Shown here piece after piece: positions 22,371 through 32,699 of a DNA stretch of 64,000 nt. The notes under the pieces were generated by a model. That model was not told the DNA's origin. It ran no database searches and saw only the letters and a program-made list of their open reading frames with translations. The translations under genes were made by a program, and so were the position numbers. This DNA is from Adenophora triphylla var. japonica (Eukaryota > Streptophyta > Magnoliopsida > Asterales > Campanulaceae): assembly GCA_022495995.1 (NCBI GenBank), contig JAFEMH010002326.1, positions 186,001 to 250,000 of the forward strand. The letters run 5' to 3'. The first letter of the stretch is position 1, and every line of letters starts with the position of its first letter.

Positions 22371-23848
22371 GCCCTTCTTTTTTACAACTACTCTAGATCT
22401 GGATCGGTGGGTTCCGTCACTACGTCTATAAGCCCCTCGTATTCCACACTGTATTTCGACCTCCCGGGGTGGGACGGCCCGGGCGAGGGTCCTATAGGGC
22501 ACGCGGATCCCACCGACCAGAGTAAAGAAACGCTCCTATCGGGTCTAGCGGGTCATAGGACTTTTCAACGCACGAGCGATGCGGATTATAGTCAAGGCAA
22601 TACTGGGAAAGTCTCGTCTCTACTGCCTTGACGGATCTTTGGCAGAGTTTCGCTTGAGCGAATGACGGTTTCGACTTTCGGTAATGTCAGAGAGAATAAT
22701 AGGCATGGGTCGGGCGGTAAAAGCCGGATGACACGGTGTCACATTGAACTTCGTTGCATACGCGGTGCGTGAGTCGGAATCGAAGTCAATGCCGGTCAAG
22801 ATCTTGCCAATTTTTCCTTGTCGGAATTTTGGCGAGCTTCGCTTGAGCGAAAGATCTTTTGATTTTTGGCAAAGACTCGGTCTTGACTCTTACGCATTCC
22901 GTGCGGGTCAAGGTCAATAGTCAATGTCGGAGTCAAGATCCCACCGATTTTTCCTTGTCGGAATTTCGGCGAATTTCGCTTGAGCGAAAATCTTGGCTTC
23001 CGTTATGAGCTAAGGCTTGACCTTTACGTGGGTATGCAAGCTGGGCTATATGACACGGACTAGACCAAAAACCAACCAAAAGTCACGGTTTTTGAAACGT
23101 GTGACACGGGCTGTGCATTGGTCGACACTTGCTGCCATGGGGAGGTTGGGATGATTCCGTGCGCGCCGGGAGCATCGTAAAGCTGTCCGTGGCTGGCCGG
23201 AACCACCCTCGGGTTTGAAGGACGTGCGTGCAAAAGTGTACAGGATATATCGGGTGCGCGTAGTGTGCGGTCTTCCTAAAAATGTTCCTTTTGAGTTAAA
23301 ACAGAGATTTTCATAAATGTGTTTTAAAGGAATGATTTTCGGGACGGGGAAAATGCAACACATAAGCACGTAAATTTTAAGGAGCCCCGGTCGGTCATGG
23401 AGCTGAATAGCCCCACTGCTAGGGCCCGGATTAACCATGATTTTCTGGTGGAATTGCCCGAGGTCGCCCGGTCGAGAATCCATGAGGATTGAGCCGTGCA
23501 TTTGCATGGATCAATTTTCCGAGTTCCACTCCTTTTGCTATTTTTCGGGTTGTTTCCCGTTTCAAAGTATGCACGAAATTCAAGATGCAAATGATGCAAT
23601 GCATGATAAAGAAAGCAAGCATGAATAATGAAATCAGCAATGGGAGTCTAACCCGCTCAAAGGGAAAAGCTTTCTTTTATTTTTTTTTCAAAATTGTTTT
23701 TCGAAAAGGGATACTGGTACGTGGATTGTTAAACCACCGGTTATCCCAACTCCCACGTCAGGGAGTGTACGGGAAGGGTAAGTGGTTTCCACCTATATAC
23801 CGAGTATCGATTTTTGTTTTGAAAATAGAAGCTTTTCTCCTTTGGGAT
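22371..23848 (-). other. 5' leader of element 2
   Basis: No convincing gene. It holds a block at about 22420-22510 that matches 2640-2735 of element 1 (both contain GGACCCTCGCCCGGG and GTCGAAATACAG), a block near 23255 matching GACCGCACACTACGCGCAC of element 1, and three palindromes (22649, 22838, 22975). Confidence 0.55.
22649..22988 (-). repeat. Leader palindromes TTCGCTTGAGCGAA, three copies (element 2)
   Basis: Copies at 22649-22662, 22838-22851 and 22975-22988. The last two share a longer repeat including TTTTTCCTTGTCGGAATTT upstream. Spacing is 189 and 137 bp. Confidence 0.75.
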
Positions 23849-23864
23849 GTCCCAGTAGTCGCCA
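23849..23864 (-). other. Primer binding site of element 2
   Basis: On the minus strand TGGCGACTACTGGGAC starts 4 bp after the LTR end (AGCT between). It is a variant of the element 1 PBS. Confidence 0.7.
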
Positions 23865-23868
23865 AGCT

Positions 23869-25579
23869 TGTGAATGTGGTGCCCAAATTTTGTGTTGGAT
23901 TCACGCGAGTTTGAAGACATCCGAGTTATTTGAAAAACGAAGTCGCCACGCCATTTTGATTACCTCAAAACTTTGAAAAAAAGGTTTTACTTGGGTTCGG
24001 AGGTTAAGTTACCCCTTGGGAAGAACGTTTGGCGTTCACCCAAAGTGCCTTGCTAGAGAAAGTCTCCCAAGATTTCATTAATCGTGCTTTCTTGCGTGCT
24101 TTCTTGTGTGCATGTGTTTGAAAATAAGGGGGGAATGTCCCAAGTTGTCTTCCGGACGTACAAACCATTTGTTGGTTGTCGCTCGGGATTCCTTGGAATT
24201 TTATGTATTTGGGATTATGATCCCGTCCTCATCTTATGACTTGTGATCATCGCATTTTAAACCTCGGGACCCTCGGGACTTGCGTGATCGAGAGAATGAC
24301 TCTCTTTTGGTCAAAGATGAGGTTCTTTAGAAAAGGAGGGTCCTTAGCCCATCAATCCTACGCTTTAAGACGGTCGAGCTCGTATAGAGGCTTCATACTC
24401 TTTCTTAAGCGATAATCGGAGATATAGGGTTCAAGGTATCCCTTTCTAAAGAAATATGGAACCTTTAATGGAAGGAACGATGTAAAGATAGGATCTTTTA
24501 CACCGGTCCGTTCCAAGGTTGGGGGAAAGGGGAAATGCATGATGAAAAATGACACTTTAATGAAAAGATGACATTTTTGGGTTGCAAATGATGCACTTAG
24601 TTTAAAGAAATAATCTTTATTGCAAATGATGCATAAAGATTTGATTTTTATGCAAATGATGCATTTTTGTTGAAGAAATTGACATTCATTATGCAAATGA
24701 TGCATAAAGATTGCATTTTGAAAAGCATATGATGCTAGTTTATGGTAAAGACATGATCTTTAAAGCAAATGATGCTTGAACAAGGGGTTTTGAATGCAAA
24801 GGATGCATTTTTATTGAAAAGATTGGATTTTTATATGCAAATGATGCATAAAAATGACATTTTTATTTGAAAATGGGAGTTTTAGGTGCAAAGGATGCAC
24901 CTTTATGAAAAAAGACTACATTTTTATGACAAATGAGGTCTTAATGCATGCAAAAGGGAAGGGGTGATAAAGATGTGATCTTTAACTATGAATGCCAAGT
25001 CCCAAGCAAGATATATGAATGCAATGAGCAAGTATATCAATTTAAAAGCAAGGTTAGGGCGTGCGAGGTTACCAATTGCTTCCTTTGCTTCTTTGGTCGG
25101 AGCTAGGAGGAGAGGTGGTCTTGGATCTTCAAGGAGGAGGGAGGGAGCTTCTTGGCCTTCTTCTTCACCTTCTTGAGCCTTCACCAATATTCTTCACGTC
25201 TTGGGAGTAGTGAGTGTATTGCTATGGATTGTGTGTATTGTTGTTGTGTGTTGAAATGGGTAGAGGAGGGCTCTATTTATAGGCGGTCTGGATAAGGCTA
25301 ATGAAGCCGTGCGGCCGAGACCTTCCTAATGCGGCCGTGCGGGCTTATCCACAATGACTCGGCATTCTAGAACCATGCAAGGTGGCATTATTCTAGAACC
25401 TTCTTCCTAATTAAGAAAAACGTGTTTCTTAATTAGGAAGGCTTCCTTCAGCCCTTAATTTTAATTTGGGTTCCAGGACATTTCCGGAACACTAGGAAGG
25501 TCCGGGGAATTACCGGGAAACTTACCGAAATTGCCGGGAAATTTAACCGGAAGGCATGAGCCAGATTTGGGTACTTACA
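23869..25579 (-). repeat. 5' LTR of element 2 (right copy)
   Basis: Complete copy: on the minus strand TGTAAGTACCCAAATC to CATTCACA. Nearly identical to 6969-8685 with a few single-base changes and small indels. Internal features are as in the left copy. Confidence 0.93.
25274..25344 (-). promoter_or_regulatory. LTR promoter of element 2 (right copy)
   Basis: Minus-strand boxes at 25333-25344 (GCCCGCACGGCC) and 25305-25316 (GGCCGCACGGCT), then 23 bp to TATAAATA (25274-25281). Confidence 0.7.
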
Positions 25580-25584
25580 ACAAT

Positions 25585-26700
25585 GGGGCTTGCGGTCCCC
25601 ACATGAACTCCAGAGCCCTGATGCAAATCATTCTCAGGATGGGCTACTACTGGATCTCCATGGAGGCAGATTGCATCCACTTTGTCCGAAGGCTGCGACA
25701 AGTGCCAGCGGTTCTCCAACCTCAATCATCTACCTCCTCACGATCTCTCTTGCATGACTACACCTTGGCCATTTGCCACTTGGGAATTGACGTCATCGGG
25801 AAAATCGCTCGCCGAGGCAGCAACGGTCGCGAGTTCATCTTAGTAGCCATCGTCTACTTCGCCAACTGTGTCGAAGACAAGTCCTACAAGGTACTCACCT
25901 CCAATAAGGTCGCGCATTTACTCAAGGAAAACCTCATCTACCGATACGGCATCCCAAATGAGGTCATATCGAGACAATGGTTCACACTTCGAAGGGGAAT
26001 TCGACGAGGCTGCTGGCTGAATTCAAGATCACACGCCACAAATCTTCTCCCTACCGGCCACAAACGAACGGCGCCGTGGAAGCAGCAAACAAAACCCTCG
26101 AACGGATCATCCAAAAATGACCACCCGAGGACGAGATTGGCCCGAGAAGCTGCACCTTGCACTTTGGGGCTACCGCACATCGGTCGAACGACCACGGGAG
26201 AAACCCCATTTGCCACGACATACGGGATGGAAGCAGTCCTTCCCATCGAGCTGGAAATTCCCTCGCTCCAGTCTTTGTGGAAAATGACATCAACGAAGTC
26301 GAATGGCTCAGCCGACACGGCGAATTGGCTCACGCTAGACGAGCGACGACTAAAGGCCATGGAACACGTCAGGAGCCTATCAAAGCGGGATAGCTAGAGC
26401 TTTCGACAAGAAAGTCAAATCCCGAGACATCGGGGAAGGCGACCTTGTACTCAAAGAAAAGCCTCCCACTCGAACCAACACACCGGGAAAATGGGAACCA
26501 ACATGGATCGGCCCTTTCGTGGTTCAAAAGATCTTCTCCGGAGGCGCCATGAAGGCGGCAGGACCTAGACGGAAATCCCTTCTTGAATCCAGTCAACGGG
26601 AAGAAAACTTCGCGAGATACTTCGCTGAAGAAGAACAAGCTGTGCATCTCTTGGCACTCCATGTAGTGTCGAACTACGCGGAGACTGAGCCCTCTAGTCA
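25585..26700 (+). pseudogene. Integrase of element 1, catalytic and C-terminal part (right of element 2)
   Basis: Continues from 6968 with GPHMNSRALMQ. The first catalytic D is in GIDVIGKIARRGSNGREF. A frameshift falls near 25975, at the second-D motif. The third region follows in another frame, then ATTYGMEAVLPIELEIPS, LDERRLKAMEHVRS, and after another break GDLVLKEKPPTRTNTPGKWE and WIGPFVVQKIFSGG near 26440-26540, the usual C-terminal end. It ends in GGAACGTAGGCAACC near 26701. Confidence 0.8.
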
Positions 26701-27465
26701 GGGAACGTAGGCAACCTTAATTGGTCCGGTCTAAAAATACACAAAAAGTCAAAAGTTTGAATGTCAATCAAGACCTCCATCAAGCTACGCACTTTTCAAG
26801 AACACGCCCAACAGTCACCTTGACCAAGTCAAACGACGGCGGCAACATCAAAAGGACATCCGAGAGTCACTCGGCATCAAACGGCCGGACTCACGTCTGC
26901 TTCCAAGCCAGGGGCTTGTCTTTGCCCTCACGCGCTTCAAAAAGAAAAAAAAAGAGCTCGAGCAAGGGCTCACAAAAATAAAAAAAAAAGAGCTCGAGCA
27001 AGGGCTCACAAAAAAAGAGAGCTCGAGCAAGGGCTCACAAAAAAAAATAATAAAAAAAAAAGAAGCTCAAGCAGAAGCTGCAAAAAAGAGGTCAAGAGCC
27101 CGACGCCAACAAGAGGCAAGGAAGCTGCGAAAAAGACCGTCAAAACGACTTGTCAGGAGATCACTCAACCTCTCAGCCAAGCACAAAGCCTAAGCAAAAG
27201 GGATTGCCGTCATGGCCCAGACTGCTTCAGTCCGCAAATGCAACAGAAAAGTCCAAGGACGGACGCCGACAAGGTGCACAAAAGAAACAAAGGCAAACAA
27301 GAGATCTTGCGTCTCGACAAAGCTTTAAAAGTAAATCACAAATCACTAACGGTTACAACATTTCTTGATGAGTTCAAGCACGGCCTACTCTCAAGTTCAC
27401 AACATGCTAAAAGACAGCTTAATACATTTAACTAATAATGTGTTTGCAATGCAATGAATGGATAC
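26701..27465 (+). other. Spacer of element 1 with GAGCTCGAGCAAGGGCTCAC repeats
   Basis: No gene. Four imperfect copies of GAGCTCGAGCAAGGGCTCAC separated by A tracts lie at about 26955-27075. The remainder is purine-rich. Confidence 0.55.
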
Positions 27466-28990
27466 CTAGGAGGTCATTCCGCGCCATCTGCGCTTGTCCC
27501 CTCGCCATTCTTTCCTTTCTTCCCTCGTCCCCGGCGAGTCTTCTTTCGCTCCACGTGAACCAACTCTGCGTCTCTCGGTCAGAGATCGGGGTCCTCCCGT
27601 AGAGTCAAACAATCCGGTAGCTCTCGGGGCTTCATTCGCCCGTGCTTCGGCTCGGATCTCCTCCCTGCGAGTGCAGTAAAGAGGACCTCTCCCTGTCGGT
27701 CGGTCAACTCTAGTCTCGTAGTCAAACAAAGTGTCTCCCGTCACATCCAAAGGGTCGGACCCGGGCTTCGGCACTCCTAAGGCAATAGCTACTACGGCAA
27801 GCGGGTCCCAGAATCGCTACACGCCTTTGCTCTCCAAGACCACTTGGGACTGCCCAACATTTGCTCATACCGGGCCAGTGCGAGTCGTCAATACAACGCT
27901 CCCAGACGTCTAAGGAGTACCACGGGAGGGAAAGCGGAATACTTCCATACCCTCGAGAAAATACAAGAAGGCACTGAAGGCTGCCATACAAAGAGGAACT
28001 ACCTCCGCAGTAGCAAGGTCATCCCAGCCCAACAAAGGCTCCTGCTTCATCCCATACTGCCGGGAAACAAGCGACGGAATATAGAAGGAGGACCAAGACA
28101 AACCTGGAACTACGACGACATAGGACCCTTCTGAAAGACCCTCCTAGTCTCAATCCTCCACTGCGGAACCCACCAGCGGATCGATGCATACCAAGCTGTG
28201 CCATCCATCTCTCCCAAGCGGGTGATCCATATCCAACACAAGAGGTCGGCGAGCAAATGACCACGGGCTAAACGACGTCGGAGCCTCGGGCATGGCCTGA
28301 AGTCTCTCTCGCGGCCACAAGGTGAGCAAAGCGGGGCTTCCCCCTCTCATGAAACGATCCCCGGTCGCCGGACGGTCGATACCATGAAGAGTCTCCCCCG
28401 GCACCAACGGGACAATATCCTCTCCAGCTCTGCGGTGCCCTACCACATCTAGCAAGCGCCATCGCAAATGCCAAGGAGGCGACCGGGAAAAGCGTCGCCA
28501 TCGCGCACAAGGCAAATGCGTCCCAAGAGACATCACTCTCATCATCAACCATTAACCGCTCCGGCAGCTCAGAAATGTCGATATGACCCGAATCAAGGAT
28601 CATGCCCTGCACTTCTTCCAACGAAGTACGAAGAAAGCATGCAAGCTTCACGCTCACAGCAGTACCACCCATCAAAGGAAGCGAGATGGCCTCCACCTCC
28701 GGTCCCCCCATCAAAGCCCGGAAATCCTCAAAAGTGGGCACCATTTCATTATAGGAGAAACAGTACACATGCCTCCTAACATCCCAGAACTTCGCGGCAG
28801 CCCGCAACAAATCCCAATCAGGAACCAGCTCCTTAAAAGACCAAATCGAGCAAAGACGAAACCTTACCTCGAAAGCCCATCTCTGATGCCTCATACGGCG
28901 CCGCATCCACGTTTTCAGCTGCTCAAGGAAGTGTGCTTGCCTCTCCTGCGAAAGCTTCGGCAAAATTCTAGGGACATACAAAGAATCCAT
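27466..28990 (-). pseudogene. aORF2 of element 1: antisense gene with FWD...PT-E core
   Basis: Start ATG at 28988-28990 (MDSLYVPRILPKLSQERQAH). Residues 60-100 read DLLRAAAKFWDVRRHVYCF then SYNEMVPTFEDFRALM, matching plant transposon-associated proteins with an F-x5-E-x2-PT-x2-E/D pattern, possibly DUF7745. A hydrophobic run follows (DAFALCAMATLFPVASLAFA). The frame stays open to about 28268, then shifts. The 3' end to 27466 encodes an Arg/Glu-rich tail. It starts about 120 bp from a pair of palindromic boxes and lies tail-to-tail with integrase. The function is unknown; conservation in element 2 argues that it once mattered. Confidence 0.6.
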
Positions 28991-29109
28991 GGCAAAAATG
29001 GAGGTTCCTAGAGAAAATGGGGAAGAAAGCTCGAAAATGGCTGCAAATGGGGAAATGGGGAAGAACCAGACACTGGAAAGCATTTATCTCCTTCCCAAAA
29101 GCAAGGTTC

Positions 29110-29152
29110 GTCCGTACGGACCTCTTTGCATGCTAAGTATGTCCGTACGGAC
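29110..29152 (-). promoter_or_regulatory. Palindromic box pair upstream of aORF2 of element 1
   Basis: GTCCGTACGGAC at 29110-29121 and 29141-29152, followed on the plus strand by CTCTTTGCATG and CTCCTTGCA. On the minus strand a TATA-like GATAAATG follows at about 29083-29090, and the ATG is at 28990. Confidence 0.65.
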
Positions 29153-29473
29153 CTCCTTGCAACCATGACCCATTTTCCCAGCAAACATTACAACAACCAC
29201 TGTCCTCAGCGGACCTTGCTCCAAACTGCCCAAACACTGGCCGAAGCCATTCCCGGTGAACATATACTACCCACAAACGCACTCTCAGCTCACGTGGCAT
29301 GCACAAAATAAAAAAAAATACTAGCAACAATTTCTAGGACAATTCCCAGGAATCCCAAAAATGACATTACATCTTAAAATAAAATGCTATTTGCCGTGCA
29401 AATACGAGTGTTTTATTACAGGTACATCAAATGTCTGTTGCTAAACAAAAAAAAGAGGGAAAGCAAATGAATA

Positions 29474-32400
29474 CTAATCAGACTCCTCAACATCATCATC
29501 CTCGCCAAGGTCCTCCAGAGAGAAGTCGGGCATCCCGGTGAACTCGCCCGTCACGTCCTCGTCGTCAGAGTATCGAGCCCCCTCCGGAGGCTGGTACTCA
29601 AAGTACTCAGAAGGATCAAATCCGGCGAAAGGATCAAAGAAGGAAGGCTCTGACGGACCCTCGCCCTGTGCATCCTGAGGAGGGAAGAACTGATAAAAGG
29701 GCTGTTGCCTCGGAGCTCCCGAAGATGTCCGGCATCCATACTATGCCGCCCCTCGAAAGGTCCCTCCTGCTTTGCGGCTCCGGCTCGGCTCTCGGTGGAG
29801 GAACGTCTACAGAATGCCTCGAAGGCATAGGCTGGTACGCCGGCACGCGTCGGGAAGACCGGCAAGACAGCTTCGAAGCCATCTTCTTCGCAAATGACCT
29901 CATCGCCACATAACGGCGAGTCGGCATATCATAGGCTCTCCCGGGACCTGCACAAGCAAGCGGCCAAAGAAACGCTCGGCAATGCGGTTATACTCAACAA
30001 CAAAAAGAAAAATACGAAAAGATGCCAAGATGGAAAAGAGTCGGCACACTCACCGATCTATCGGGATCCACTCGGTATGCGGCGGGAGCACTGCTCGAAA
30101 TGGGTACGAGACACCCTCCGCCTCGACCCGTCCCCACGGACATACGTGAAATCCGGCCCCGGCATCGGAACCTCAGGGGAGCACTGCGGGCCGGCCTCTC
30201 TCTCCTCGCCCGGTACTGCCGGCGTCCTCAACTTCCTCCTCACGAAGGCCCCATACTCCTCTCCATACAAAATAAACTCCTCGGCGTCCACACCGCCAAG
30301 GTACCTCTCAAAATCAAGCACATCCATGTCCTGGGAATCAAGCATCCCAAAAGGAGGGTCCCTCGGAGCCACGGGAAGCACACACAGGCCATCTTTGCCC
30401 GAAGACCCGCTCCCCGGGTACATGACGTCGCAAGTCAAGCCCGCGGCATCTTCCGGCTGCTTATTTGTCACCTCGGGAGCCCCCTCGAACTCATCACCCT
30501 CATAGGAGCCCACGGGAACAAAATAAACCCCTCAGGGCTACCTCTCTCCAGGCAGCTCCACACATCCCCGTAGGCGATGGTGAGCTTCCCTCTGCTTGGT
30601 CCTCCTCTTCCTCGCCGTACGAGCCCGGCCCGGCATAGCGGGATACGCGGCTACGGCCCGGATCTCTATCCCACGGGAAGCTTGAAAAATCTCATAGAAC
30701 CACACACTGTGACAAAAACGAGAAAAGGCTCGGTGCAAAAGAAAACGGAGAAGCGACAAGTTGCTAAATCAAAACGACAATAAACTTCATACCTCCAAAG
30801 CGAAGTCAAAAACGGACGATGAGCGCCACACCCAGCTAAACCGGTCCAAAGAAAAGTAGAGCTCGGCCAAGCTTTGCCTCGCCCCAAGCGATTTCACAAA
30901 CTCTATCCCGAGATCAATCAAGCTCTCCAACAGAGCAAAAGGGAGCCGCATCGCGTGGTTCGAGAACAAAGTCTCGGAAAGTGCATACCACAAAAGGAGC
31001 GCGCCAGCTGCTCGGCCGTCACTGGCCGGTACCCGGACATAGGCCCCAATGCGCCGTGATCCTCGGCTCCACATCGCTATACAACATCCCCGAGACCCTG
31101 CGAGGACGAGGCTCAAAGCCCGGCGGCTCGGTCAACACGGCATCGGAGATCATATCCCTCCACCGCATCTGGCCCTCCTTTGAAGGAAAGCCCGGTAATC
31201 ACGGCAAAATCGGTCGGCGTCACCGTCACCTCTCCCAACTCGGATGGAAGGTGTGGGTGGTATCCCACCAATACTCGGAAAGGCCAAGGAAGACGCTCTT
31301 GTTCTTCCTCGTGTCGAAACCCCGGCCGGGTTCTCTACGAACACCCCCGGGCCGAAGCGTAGAGCCGGCCTCCACGGGACTCGGCCTACCATCCACGGAA
31401 ATATCGGGCATCCGCATTGCCACAACTCAACAACTGACCTCGAGCGATCCCAGAGTCTTCATCCTCTTGGCCTTCCCGGCCATAAGCCCCGCATCCTGCG
31501 GGTAAACACAGCAAAGGTACGTCAATCACAGTACTTAATATAAAACAAAAGGCACAAAAGTCCGTCCCAACACGGAAAGCCATGAAAATAACCCGTCACA
31601 AAACACGGCACACATTGCACATATTTTTCACAAATAACCCGTCACAAAACACGGCACATGTTGCACATAATTTTCACATACATTATACATATAATTTTTC
31701 CCATGCAGTCCGTCACAAAAACACGGCACACACTGTACACATTTTCTCAAAAAAAGGGATTAAGCCCTACACGACACATTTTCTAAAAAGTCCATCCCAA
31801 CACGGCAAAGGCACATATAACCCGTCACAAAAACACGACACATATTGCACATATTTTTCCCCACAAAGTCCGTCACCCAAAAACATGGCACACACGGCAC
31901 GACACATATGCATAACACATTTTTCAAAAAATCCGTCCCTACACGGCACACACTTTCAGACAAAACCCGTCACAAAACACGGCACATGTCACATTTTTTC
32001 ACAAAAATTTGTCACTACACGATAAACTTTTCTCATAATGTACATACATAAATAGCATACGGTACAAAACACCAAAGCATGCATTTCATTAGAGAAGCAC
32101 TTTATTTTCACAAATAAAAGCTAATCTACACATTTCTGCACAAAATAAACATACCCACAATTTTTACATGTCCATTTTCAACAATTCATCAAGAATTTCA
32201 CAAAAGGCATAAAAAAAAAATAACAAAAATAACAAAAATTCAAAAATGCGAAAAACTAAAACCTAGTTCTAGCATTCAAAAAATTCGAGCAGGGAATCAA
32301 AACGGAACGGATTTCTTACCTCCCCGACGTTCCTAGAACGACGATTGTGCACCTCCGGATTTGGATACAAGACATCCGGGTTCTTCGAAGATGGAACAAA

Positions 32401-32487
32401 CGAAATCCAATTTCTTTGAAGCTCCATCCGTTGCTCGACCACTTCTTGACTGCGTTGTCGACGATTCCTTCGAGATCCTTCCGCCAT
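29474..32487 (-). pseudogene. aORF1 of element 1: four-exon PMD protein, antisense
   Basis: Exon 1 is 32320-32487 (56 codons, MAEGSRRNRRQRS..., donor GTAAG), the same size as in element 0. Exon 2 is 30793-31495 (CAG acceptor; frameshift near 31425; PMD core DTTHTFHPSWE near 31240-31260; GARQSLAELYFSLDRFSW; donor GTATG). Exon 3 is 30054-30706 (VWFYEIFQ..., LDSQDMDVLDFERYLGGVDA, donor GTGAGT). Exon 4 is 29474-29947 (frameshift near 29735, then an acidic tail FDPFAGFDPSEYFEYQPPEG, stop TAG at 29474-29476). The splice sites are read from consensus and from the match to element 0; no transcript evidence is available here. The N-terminus is strongly basic and the C-terminus acidic. Confidence 0.75.
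31590..32040. repeat. Repeats CCGTCACAAAACACGGCACA in intron 1 of aORF1 (element 1)
   Basis: About ten imperfect units of CCCGTCACAAAACACGGCAC with spacers such as CATTGCACATATTTTTC. CCGT and ACGG form short inverted arms. The same array is in element 0 (about 44665-45010). It lies entirely in the intron. Confidence 0.75.
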
Positions 32488-32639
32488 TGCAAGCGATTCA
32501 AGCGAAAAATGGAGGATTTTGGTAAAAATGGAGGTTTTCTCTCTCTCTCTCTCTCGGATGCACGTGGCGGAAGAAGAAGTGAAGGGGGCCTCGGTCTTTT
32601 AACCCGGTCAAAACCTGGGAACTGTAAAAAACCAAAGTG

Positions 32640-32681
32640 GTCCGTACGGACCACTTTGCATCCAGGTTGGTCCGTACGGAC
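32640..32681 (-). promoter_or_regulatory. Palindromic box pair upstream of aORF1 of element 1
   Basis: GTCCGTACGGAC at 32640-32651 and 32670-32681, followed on the plus strand by CACTTTGCA and CTTCTTGCA. On the minus strand TATA-like GGTTAAAAGACC lies near 32592-32603, and the ATG is at 32487. Confidence 0.65.
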
Positions 32682-32699
32682 CTTCTTGCAAGGGAGGGC

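Larger units (their letters stand above)
6969..25579 (-). mobile_element. Element 2: reverse-oriented Tat-lineage LTR retrotransposon nested in the integrase gene of element 1 (18.6 kb)
   Basis: LTRs at 6969-8685 and 23869-25579 are almost identical, flanked by ACAAT (6964-6968 and 25580-25584). Sense genes lie on the minus strand: leader, gag-like region, protease, RT, two RNase H regions, integrase. Two antisense genes lie on the plus strand (aORF1 about 10206-12813, aORF2 about 13270-14845). It therefore has the same plan as element 1 but a diverged sequence and different palindromic boxes, so it is a sister family. LTR similarity makes it the youngest of the three gypsy layers. Reading frames carry many indels. 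Confidence 0.93.

Noticed and set aside
23046..23507. 153-residue frame in the leader of element 2
   Set aside because: No gag motif, and the matching leader of element 1 does not keep the frame.
31582..32051. ORFs in aORF1 intron 1 (HKTRHTLHI-type repeats)
   Set aside because: Products of the CCGTCACAAAACACGG intron array; histidine/threonine repeats without family resemblance.
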